Both the position numbers and the translations under genes were made by a program. 64,000 nucleotides of DNA from Sipunculus nudus. Lineage: Eukaryota > Annelida > Sipuncula > Golfingiida > Sipunculidae. Numbering within the stretch: position 1 is the stretch's first letter; the number at the start of each line of letters is the position of its first letter. The notes beneath the pieces are model-generated. The model saw only the letters and a program-made list of their open reading frames with translations, was not told where the DNA came from and ran no database searches. This document shows positions 35,201 through 46,400 of this stretch, piece by piece. Where the stretch lies: NCBI GenBank assembly GCA_026874595.1, contig CM049306.1, forward strand, positions 16,823,019 through 16,887,018. Reading direction: 5' to 3'.

Positions 35201-38200
35201 TATATCATTAAATGAAATGACAGTAAAGAATCAACTTTATAAAACAGGATAAACTCCAAATCTGATAACTGTGTGTGATGTTTACTTTGCAAACATAATA
35301 GTTTTTTGTTTATTAGTGGTTGGGTAACTGTGGTTTCATTAAAAGTAGGCATACAAAGTCTAAATAGTCTTTCACCAAGAATTTTATATCTTACAGCTGC
35401 TATGAACTGATGTCAAGGTTGACTTGGGGACTTGGGGTTCTTTACTCTAATCTGTCTCCTGCTATATATGCTCTTTTTCACAAGTTACATCAGCACTCCC
35501 AATCTGCTTTCAATTGCTTAATCAAGCAAATGCCGAGGAAACATGATGGCTCCTGACAGAGATTTTTCAGAAGGGCAATTTTTCTACCACTTCTGACTGA
35601 TACAAATTAACATCAAGACTCAGAACAAACTAAAAAGGACAAGTCTTTAGATTCCCTGTAACATTCTAGAAGTTTAAACCCTGTAATGATGTTACATGGT
35701 TTAGTGTACATACATTCTCTTCATCAGCTGTAGGCAACTTCATTCAGCAGGAAGGGTTGAACTTTCAATAATTCATCCATGTTACTATTTTGCTTACTTG
35801 AAGCTGTATTTGAAGACTGATTGTTATATAAATCAGAGGGATTTAAGTTCTTTCAAGTTAAAAAATAATCATGAATATCTGAATAATCTGTAATAGAAAC
35901 TATGTTTTCTATTTCAGATAAAAATATGGTTTATCAGAACAACTGGTTCAAAATTATCAATATACTTGTAAGGTAGAATATGAGAATAAAGTATGCGTCT
36001 ATGATAAAATGTGGAAACGTTCAACACTGATTCAAGACTGGCAAATTGGGAGTGCCCCACTTAATCTTTGATGTGGAGACCTACAACCTACAATGAGGGA
36101 AAAATATTTGTTCGATTAAGTGTGCTCAGAGAAAGCTGCTCTAATAGAGTTCCTGAGGTGCCCATCAAATGTCTCTCCCACATATCAAGAACTCCAAAGG
36201 GCAACTAAGCATGTCCATCATCTGGGTGCACTGCATACCATCCTGTTCTGCTAGTTTAGCCATCAATAGGGGGAGATGGCAAACAGACTGTGTGTACAGC
36301 AAGGGGTGAGATGGGCATGCAAGGTTATGTTAAACTAAAGAGCTATTTTGTCTGGCCCTCATTACAAGTACATTGCTTAATTTCCTCTGGACGTCATCAC
36401 CAGCAATTTAACAGTTCTGCATCGTACAACTACCGGGACAAGATATATAATAACTCTTCCATCTACCACAGCTGTCCTCTTATTGCTTGGTTCTAGCTCC
36501 TGCTGGTGGGATTATTTTCAAACCCCAGCAGCAGCCTGTATAGGTGTGAGTTTATATGCATCAGTTCAACAGCCACCAAAACAATTCTGTGGTTCAGTGC
36601 AGTAACACTTGAGGCTAGCTCTGTCTGCCCTCAGTGACCTTTAAACCACAGATCTGGGAAGTCCTGTAACACCTGACACAATCACAGGTCAGATATGACT
36701 GGCCTGTACACATGCAAGTCCTACTGGTATGATAGCAGGCAAGCTAAACACAGGGCCACTGTGTCAGGGAGTCAAGAGCACAACCACTTTAACCCTGTAC
36801 CTATTGCCAAAGGGGCCAGGGCCCTCCACAGTCACTGATAATGTGCCCCCTCAGCAGGTCAAAGGGACATAGAAAACACAAACTATGTCAAATATTATTA
36901 ACAGAAAAATAAATGTATTTGTAAAATGCCACTGAATAAACTTGAACCATCAAATTATGAAATTTCATGTTACAGATGTATCCAGTTGCTGTTCTGTTAT
37001 GTCCGTGAAGTAACAGTTCACAAGGGCATAAAAAGACTGAAAATAGCTAAGTGGCTCCAGCAGTAACAATTATTAGAAAATATTGAGAGTAGATGTAACT
37101 AAATGAGTATGTATCAGTGTATGTGACATGTACTTGCAGGTCTCCTCTAGTTCACACATCATCTTTTAATGGCAATTATTAGGATTAAAATCGATCAGAC
37201 AGAAGCTTTATTTTCCTAAAATTACATGGTAATCCAAGATTATGTATAAGAAAAAAAAAGCTTTATTCTTGTGTTGGGAAGAGTAATCTTTAAAGAAAGA
37301 GAAAACATTTATATCATAGAAGAATACATGGCTGTAAATTTTGCATAGTTCAAAGATGAAGTTTTATGGTCTTTAAATGAAGTGGAAAAAAACTGTTTTT
37401 CAATATTGACCTAATTTTTAACACATTTTTTTACCAAGTTGTATTCTAGCAGCAGGTGTAGGAAATACTGAAAAAATTGCAGAAACCCACTATCCTTTGA
37501 CCTGATATTTTAGACTCCATTGATCCAGAAATCAAGTGAAATGGTATAATTATGATTCTTTAATCATCTGTTTGGCATAGCCAACTGTGGGAAAAACAGT
37601 TCAGCTGATATATAAATATTGAAAACTCCAGGTGCCTAGTCAAACATAACAGCAACAGAGAGGGATCAATGTCTGGCTGGCTCAGCAGGGACCTAACCTT
37701 GGCTGACAGTCCTGTAGCTTAAGTTGTGGCCCCTGCACTATTACAAGCCCTCTCCTACAGATCCAGGCATTTTCTGTTTAAATTAGGTAGAAAGCCTACC
37801 AGTGGCCACAGGTATGCCCAATTGAACTGTGCCAGTAGGTTACTGGTACCTAGCCTGGCTGATAGAGACCCCTCAGCCACCTGCACTTGCACCCTCATAC
37901 AAAGAGCAGATACTGCTGCAGTCTGTAGGCCACAGTAGCATGCAGGCCATGATGTGAGAATCCTTTATGAGTGCTAGCATCAGGTCTGCATACCTGGATA
38001 GAAAGAGCAATGTTCTTACAGGGTAGCAGACAGCAACCTGGAATGTCATTGCTGATAAGCATTGTGTATGTAGTACCTTTTATCATTTTGACTACACACA
38101 CATACTTAAGCCACTTGAGAACATTCTTTTAGGGCATTTGCACTTTTCACTGGCAATTACAACTAGCAAATTATTCTAGAATTACACTATCTGATAAACT

Positions 38201-38836
38201 GGCTCTAAGCTGTTCACTAATTATTGTGAAGGGCCTGGAGAAGTATCTGATGACAGTGTATTTATTATCAGTTATGGAGCAATTTAAATATTCTTGCATT
38301 ACACTATCTGAAACACTAATCTATCTATTAAATATATTGGTATGAAATTATGGGAAACATTCACATAAGAAATTTAATACTGAAAGATACTAACAAAAGA
38401 TAAGTCATGCCTGCCTTGATCTCAATGGTTTTAGATATTCCTTTCAAATGAAAACTTTGCCTCCATATATCATGTTTATCTCTAATGTTTATCATGTATT
38501 TCCCAATAAAAGAAATATTGACTTTCTATAACAACAAACACCTTTCCCAGTTCTGACCTTGAACCATTTGCAGAGAATCTTAAATATTTCTTGATTGTAC
38601 TCTGAAGGGCAAGCATTTAATTGTAAAACAGAAACCAAACTCTTAAAAGTTATAAAATTACTGACTCTAACCTAAAGTTATTCAATGACTGACTCTAGCA
38701 TCAGTTTTCCAGCTTAATGTTAATTATATATGTAATCACTAATGGAGATGTTGGGGTGGCAGAACAATCCATTGGCTTGTAAGAAATTTCATGTTGTGCA
38801 GATGTATGCGCCACTTCTGCCATGTAAATTTACCAC

Positions 38837-38850
38837 ATATATATATATAA

Positions 38851-38911
<61 letters not shown>
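38837..38911. repeat. Long (AT)n microsatellite
   Basis: About 75 bp of AT dinucleotides with two AAATAT interruptions in its first third and an uninterrupted tail of more than 25 repeats. Able to form a cruciform and a likely site of length polymorphism or assembly error. Confidence 0.96.
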
Positions 38912-38916
<5 letters not shown>

Positions 38917-39651
38917 CTGGAGCAATTCCTCTGAATACAGGGCAATTTCTGACAAACCTTTGAGGAACCTGTTACAAAACAAGGCTAACCGGTATTGCAC
39001 ACTGCAGACTTTATAAAGAAAGGTCAAAAGTCAATAACATGATCAAAGAGGACCTTGAAAGACAATAAAATAATAATGCTGTTATGTCTGCCATGTTTGA
39101 AGTCCAAGTCCTCTTCCCCAAAACAATCTTCACATTTAGCCATGTGGAACTCTCAGTGAGCAAAATGACCTTGTTGACCTGACAATTCAGCCAAGCCAAC
39201 CAAATGTTGTGACCTTAGATTGTAAAATAAACTGCAAAAAGTGGAAACATGCCCAATATCAGTGATTAGGTGAAGTAAAGCCAAAGGTCAAGGTCACACA
39301 GTGTTGTCCAAGGGCCTAAATAATGGTATACATTGTATTGTTGGAATGGATAATATATGATGATCCATAATTAACAAATAATTACAACTCAAAACAATCA
39401 CCATTTTGACAATTGAAGGTAGTGAAGGTAAATAACCTAATGAACTTCTCAAGGAACTGATGATTGTGAATAAAAACATACTGGAAATACTATAATAATG
39501 CTCTATTACAATTTTCAGGCATACCATTATGCAATGCACTGAAGAGACTGTCATGATTACAACACTCTTATTTTCAAAGAACATTTTACTTCTACAGCAT
39601 AATATATCACTGTGAGTCACTGCTTATATCACACATGAGATCAAAGACATA

Positions 39652-42069
39652 AAACAAGTGACCCATGGGTCATGACGTTCAGCTGCCAAGCATGACCTGT
39701 GACATCATTGGCTCAGATTCACAACTTCTAGTCAAATTTGCCAATTTGTTGAAATTTTCTACGACAACAGAAATAGATATCACATGTGTCTGGTTAAAAC
39801 ACAGTGAATTGATGGTCTGAGGAAAATGTATGATTGTTAAGGGATCCAGAACCATTCCCATAGCTTACTTGATACCTGTCAGTCTCAAAAGGAACACCAC
39901 AAAGGGCAAATATAAGATCAAAATATATAGCAAAAAATCAAGGAAATCCATGCAAGAATTACTGAGAAACAGGTGCTTCTGTATGAATTTTTATTCAATA
40001 CAAGCCAACTGTACTGCACTTTCATATATGATGATAATATTTATTAAGAAATATTTAACCCAATCCTTTGCAAGATTACATTAATATTGGTCCGACTGCC
40101 TTCACTTTAACAGTTCTTGAGATAATATGATCAAAAGGAATTTAAAGATGGTAGCCTGGTGGCCATTTTTGACTTCTGACAGGTCTGAAATCAGACAACA
40201 ACCATTCTCTAAATTGGACCAAAAATTGAAGGTAAATTACTGAAACTGCACTGAAAAAAAGATTTCTAAGGCGGCTAACTGGCAGATATAATGGATTTCT
40301 GACAAGTCTGACATTTGATATCACACATCCTCCAACAAGAGACCAAACTTGGGGCAAATTCTCCAAATGATGTTACAGTAATGAATGTCCAAAACAATTC
40401 AAAAGGCATGTTCAGGCACTCATATCAGATTTATAGATATGCAAATGTAAAAGTGTAGGTCCAATATATTTTATTATCACTCTGCTTTTCAATGGGGTCA
40501 GCAGGGTTGGTAAACTGCAAAACCTGAAAGAATAGAAATGCAGAAAGCATGACTAAGAGTCTTGTAATAAAATAAAGCCATCCTAAATCAAGTACACATC
40601 CACATATTATGAGAACAAACACTTGCTTTTGTATGTGGTGATTTTTATAAAAATATTCAGATATCTAGGAAACGAAGTTTATTGCTATGATTCCATAATT
40701 AAAAACTGCAAAATGTTCCCATCATCTTATAAATCAGTAGCTAAACCTTAATACTATACTCTCATAGTGTTAATTCCTGGCTGAAGTATTCCAACAACAG
40801 TGTTTTGTTATGCAGTAACAAGGTACTTATCACTCAGCCTTATCATTTATTAGCCTGATACAAAAGGGAGTCATATGTCACCAGTGTCACTCACAATTAC
40901 AGCCACACGGTGAGATTTACCAGCTAGAGTGCAAGCTTATATATACAAGAAAAATAGAGATGGTCTACAAAATAAGTTGACCTGACCTATGACCTTGGCC
41001 TTTTGCCCACATATCAACTGGATTCTTTCTAAATGATGGGTAACTACTAACCAATTACATCTGGCCGGGTGTAATTACTTGGCAACCAATGAGTGAATAA
41101 CTTAGACCTGCAACCTTTAACCTCCTGACCAGCTGACCTCAAAATCAATTAGTTTTTTCTTCATGCAAAAAGACCCATAAATATGAAGTTTGAATCACAT
41201 TCAGTGATGCATAGATGTGGCATATGTGAAAGACTGAGGGTTTGAGTTGAACAGTTTCACTTGAAATATGTTCACAAGCATTTAGAACAATATTGTGACC
41301 TTGACCTTTGACCTTTTGAACTCAACATCAATAGGCTTCTTCCCCTATTGGTAGGTAAGCCATATATGACAGATGGAAAGTATAGATTGAAAAGTTTGCC
41401 TGAAAATAACTCCACGCAAGAAGAGGGTGCTGTGAACTTGACCTTTGACCTCAAAATCAACAGGTCTTTTCCCCTGTTGGCAGAGAAGCGATATCAGTGC
41501 TGAAAGGTTTGGAATGAAAGGTCTAGCTTGAAATGTGTCCACAACCTTTTCAAAGAAGTGGATCCTGTGACCCTGACCTATGACCTTGTGACCTCAACAT
41601 CTATAGGATTCTTCTCCCACTTAGTAGGTGAGCTATATGTGAAAGATCAAAGAATTGGGATGAAAGGTTTGGCTTAAAATGCATCCACAGGCTTTTCAAA
41701 GAAGTTGGTACTGTGACCTTGACTTTGACCTTGTGACCTCAAAATAATTATGGTTCTTCCCATGTTGGTAGGTGAGCTGTATGTGAAAGATGGAAGGTTT
41801 GGGATGAAAATTTTCTCTAAAAGAATTATTTCTGGGGGGTGCAAACACACCCCATAACTTCGAGAATATAGGTCGCAGTGACCTAATTTCAGGTTTGCAA
41901 GGAGATCTTTTTAGAACCTCTAAGACTGCATAGGGTTCATGGCCCTAGCCCCTACGGTTACAATTTGTGCCCTGCTAACGGACGGACGGCCGGACAGACA
42001 GACGGAAGGACGACGGACAAAGACCCATCGCTATAGCCCAGCATGACTGAAAGTCAGCTGAGCTAAAAA
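39652..42069 (+). mobile_element. Element C: HINE/pearl-like element with ~140-bp core repeats
   Basis: 5' end AAACAAGTGACCCATGGGTC then ATGACGTTCAGCTG. The 14-bp palindrome at 39659-39672 is identical to that of element A. 3' end GACGGACGGCCGGACAGAC-type run (about 41976-42016), hairpin TAGCCCAG...CTGAGCTA (42034-42065) and AAAAA. The core is a DR1-like ~140-bp array, followed by a single partial ~335-type unit (about 41825-41975, ending GTTACAATTTGTGCCCTGCT) that matches the last unit of element A. The element is therefore a mosaic: shared ends, a private array and a shared terminal unit. No coding capacity. Confidence 0.72.
40978..41820 (+). repeat. ~140-bp tandem array rich in TGACCT direct repeats
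   Basis: TGACCTTTGACCT at 41302-41314 and 41439-41451, TGACCTATGACCT at 40983-40995 and 41574-41586, and a one-base-short copy at 41720. The units at 41302, 41439, 41574 and 41720 are spaced 135-146 bp apart. Each is followed by CTTCTTCCC..TTGGTAGGTGAGC and GATGGAAGGTTTGGGATGAA-like segments. The direct hexamers separated by one base equal the DR1 nuclear-receptor site AGGTCAAAGGTCA read on the other strand. Binding is a possibility only. Confidence 0.85.
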
Positions 42070-42358
42070 TGTTTGACATTTGAGATTAAGTACAGCATTA
42101 TATGTGTGACGCTGGGATCAAGGATAACATTAAATGAAAAGTAACTTATCATAGTCCAGTGACCAATTTTACAAACAAATTAAAAATTTATTTGCTATAT
42201 ACATAACATGTAACATGGGTGGCATAAGATTGTATTAATGAAATATGTTAAAAAGTGGAAAAAAATATTATCTAAACATGGGTATTTGGTACATAAAGGC
42301 AGGACTCTTTAGTCAACCGGAAAGTAACCAGATATTTCTTGGTACCGCAGGCGCCATA

Positions 42359-43423
42359 GTATTGCCAGACAATTAATTCCCCCTTTAAGAATAGTTCCCC
42401 CCATCTTCAACAGCATATACTGACACTTTGCAAGTGACTATGGAACATCTATCAATTTGAGAAACAATATTTTTCACCAAATATGGATGGACATGCCAAA
42501 TTTCAGACAATTACCTTGAACCACTCCAGAGATATGAGCAATTTTCACCCAAAGCACATATGTACAGATGGACGCCACGGCAAACGATTGCAGATAGCGC
42601 CACCAGTCTTGAATACAAGATGGAGGTATCCAAGATTAATGTACAAGCACAATATCTGTCCAATCTGTCCATAAGTTTTAGACTTTTAATACTCACAGTA
42701 CTGTCAAGTGGCAATGATGGGGTATTAAAAGGCACTAAAACAAGAGAAAGACAGGTGGCACCACCCGTCTTCCGCAAAAGACAAAGCTATCCAAGATCTT
42801 CGACTGATTTGATTTATGGACCAATCCATGCATCCCTTATTGAGATATTTATGACTTTGTGTGATTTTCACCATATATCACAATATTCAAGGTCAAGGCC
42901 ACTCTCATAGGAAAGGTCATGACCCAAAATTAAAAATACATCATCCTGTAACCCATGTCTATGTATATGCATAATATGAAAGAAATCTGTCCATTAGTTT
43001 TTGACTTATAATGCTCACAGTATTGTTAAGTGGCAATGAAGGGGGTATTAAATGGCAGGAAAACAAGAAAAGGATAACAGGTGGTGCCACCAGTTTCCGG
43101 TAAATGACAACATTATCCAAGATCTTTGGTCAAGTTGATTTTTGGATCAATCAATGCAAGATTTCTTGAGATATTAAAGAATTTGTGCAATTTTCCCCAA
43201 AATTGGAACTATTCAAGGTCAAGGTCACTCTCCTAGTAAAGGTCATGACCCCATTTTAAATAAGCTTCGTCCTCTCACCCATATCTTTGCACATTTCAAG
43301 TTTGTTAAAAGATTTGTGAAACATTTTTTGAGTTATAGCGTCCAAATGAAATCTCTGCGGCGGTGGCGGAGACAGAGCAACCATGCTTAAACCATAGTAT
43401 CTCCAGACGTTGTCTGGCGATAC
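42359..43423. mobile_element. Composite element with short terminal inverted repeats
   Basis: The left end GTATTGCCAGACAA (42359-42372) and the right end TTGTCTGGCGATAC (43410-43423) are inverted copies at 13 of 14 bases. The right end also forms a hairpin with GTATC.CCAGAC (43397-43408). Inside are a single ~200-bp unit of the 19085-20330 family (about 42480-42680) and two ~327-bp units marked by GGTGGCACCACC (42753) and GGTGGTGCCACC (43080), each with AAGGTCAAGG.CACTCTC. No transposase. Likely a non-autonomous element built from tandem units. Confidence 0.6.
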
Positions 43424-46400
43424 AATAATATCGTCTATGTCTCAACTTTTTATCACAGTGAAATGACAACAAATATGATCTTGTATACATGGACTTTGTA
43501 ATTTCATACACAGAATAACCTTTAAGTAAAAGCAACAATGCCTACCAGTGTAGGTCTGACATTTATTTTCATGTGATATATGAACTTAATTTAATTTAGC
43601 AGTGTTAAAGACAAAACCTTTCTTTGAAACAAGCATGATTGACCCTTACCAATCAGTGTAAATTATAAATAGAGTATAAGGTAGCACATAACATTTAGAT
43701 CAAAGTATAGCTGTCTGCAAGTCATATGCCAGCAAATACTGTAACATTAGAGTCAAAGGACCTCTATCAGATGCCCTTTTCAAACTCCCAGAGATTTACT
43801 GTTACAAATGGTACCAATCTAACTCAATTCATAGTCAATTTATCAGCCAGAGGCTCATCTTAAAACAACTCCTTCATATAAGACATGAGTCTGTGTACCT
43901 TGGATGAAATGAGTGACACAGGGCATGACCTGTGGTAGAAGTCTGGGTGATGTACAGAAGCAAGGCTACACAGACAACACCAGCATTACAGCACACTGGC
44001 ATGCTGACAGGTACCAAACCTTCCAGGCAAAGGGGAAACAAAGCACCAAGTAGTTTGCATACCTCTCCTCATGTGAAAAGCTACATATTAACAAACTAGA
44101 ATTTCTTAATCTCTTCCTTGGAAATGCCATGGGGATTAATCAAAGTGCATTTTACTTCCTTCAGATGTCAGGACTAGTACCTAAATCTTTTGAGCTGCCT
44201 TGTAAAAGATGTACACACAAAGACCAATTGATCTGGGTCAACTAAAAATTCAACCAATTCTTTCTATTTCCATTACCCATAGGAAGGAGATCCAAGGTCA
44301 ACTTGTGAGATATTTTGAATGCAGGCAAAAGAATAAACACAGCCACATGCAAACAAACAAACAGGTGAACACTGACCTCTATTGAATCTTGTTGAAAGTG
44401 ACTAGTCTACGAGGTCTGAATTCAAGGTTGAAGTAGGTATGAAGGTAACTGCCTGCTGCTTTGCTAAATGCTGAAGGAACATGATAATTGGCACTGGATG
44501 GATTAAATGCAGGAAACCTTCAGAGCACAAAACCGGTATCCTCTTGTTAAGCCAATGCTTTATCAGGACCTGACAAACAGGCTTATCTTCATAGTGAAGC
44601 ATTTTAATCTGAAACTAATCTGTTCATCAAAAAGGCACTTTGGGTTTATACTGAATTAGAAATTATCTTCACTCAGTACATTTTAAGACAGAAATCTTTA
44701 TCATATTTCCCCACGGTAGTTACAATTTAAAAGATAAAACTGTTATGATCATGTTTCAACTATCAAAGCAGTGAAAGTCAGCCAAACATATCTTATTTTG
44801 GCCCTCCTTTATTCATCCGTCAATGAAGGAAAATCAAAATCATCTATGCATGATATTTATTCCAAACATTCTTATCATAACTTCTCAATTAAACAATATA
44901 AAAGTGCCTGTCTACAGCTACAGCTCAGTTCAGGGAAAGCTTAGAAAAAATTTAAACGTGACAAGAAAGGTTAAACCAGTTACTTAAGACAGAAATATGA
45001 ATTGAACAATACAAATTATGAAGACAGGAATGTTGAACTTGAAAACTAAGGATGATTAGAGATAATCTATGCACCAAACACCAAGGCAGTTAAAAAAAAA
45101 CATATCATTTCTCTTTTATCTGTAACAGGCTCTGGTGTCTCTAGCTAATGAATATATCATTTCTGTGTTTCTTTACCATAATAAAAACAAGAAGTAAACA
45201 ATTGTTTTTTCCAGAAACAGTAAGGAACCTTGTTTGTTGAAGGCAGCATGTTACATGGTGGTGGGAGTCCTTTGAAGTGATTCTCTAACATTGGCCATTC
45301 AAGCTTCTCTGGTAGGTGAAGCACAGCTGAGGGCCATGTAAATCAACCATTATGGCTTATACCATCTTGCCATGAAACTAGACTGTTGAACAGTTGTATT
45401 TGTTGACACTAGTTTACCATGGTGCTGGCTTTCCCACCTCTGTGCAGCTTCCTGACAGCAAGCCTGACAGCCTTCACAGACATCTTTTAAACAAGCAGCC
45501 CTGCAGCAAGCTGCCTTTCCAGGGTAGTCTGGGATTTGCTTGTCTTGAGACAAGATCTTTTGCCCTCTCAGTATTTATGTCTATACTATCTATAGAGTAT
45601 TATCAGATTCCAAACCAATGCAAATAGCACCTTGAAAAAACAATCAACTAAATTGTGCATGTTACTTGATCAACTGCTTCAATACTTTATTCTCTGTGTC
45701 TTTATATCTTTCATCTTTATGAAGCATGATGTTAGAATAGTGGGCAAAGCCAAAAGATTTTTGCATTCTTTTTGAGACTGCCTCTGCATATGAGACTCCT
45801 GAGCAAAATCATTGAAACAAATCCATTATCACTGTCACCGAGATGTGTTTCACAAAGGTTTATATATATGCTAGATGATTAACAACTGTCCAACCCAGAA
45901 CTTCAGAACTTAGCTCCTCTCCCAGTTGCTTGGAGTGTTTGCTTCAGGGGCTACAAGATCTGTACATAAAATAACCAATTAATGTGAAAGATAAAGCAGA
46001 TATCAAACCTACAAATTCACCTTTAGATAGACTGTTAAGCTATAGGCTCCTGTTTTTTTTTTCTTTTCATTTTTGTATCCATGGACAGAATACCATGTCA
46101 GAAAAAGAAAAAGGCTGACAATAGTTAGCAACTCACCATTTATGCCCAAGACACGGTATATTGTTATAGGAATCAGTACCAGTATTTATTGTTGTATGTC
46201 TATGTGAGATGATGCATTCACTAGGTCACAATATATCCTTTTTAATACCAAAAGAACAGTAATCTTAAATGCAGTAAATAAAGGAAAATTAATGACTAGC
46301 TAACAGTAATTTTCAATTCAAACTGTATAAAAAGAATAGAAATATTTTTGGTCTTAATAATATGCTTGGCTAAATAAACATAGTCAGGACAAAAAGGCAT

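Noticed and set aside
40431-40622. Minus-strand frame with a good acceptor (VLQFTNPADPIEKQSDNK...)
   Set aside because: Lies inside element C, has no convincing donor and no family similarity.
44402-44602. Sequence resembling a tRNA-derived SINE head (AAGAGGATACCGGTTTTG)
   Set aside because: No acceptable A-box and B-box pair at tRNA spacing, and no second copy seen in the window.
45350-45553. Cysteine-rich minus-strand open frame (CCRAACLKDVCEGCQACC)
   Set aside because: Cysteine clusters come from a CAGC/TGCTGG-like base pattern. There is no signal peptide, and no splice-supported neighbours fit an ADAMTS domain.
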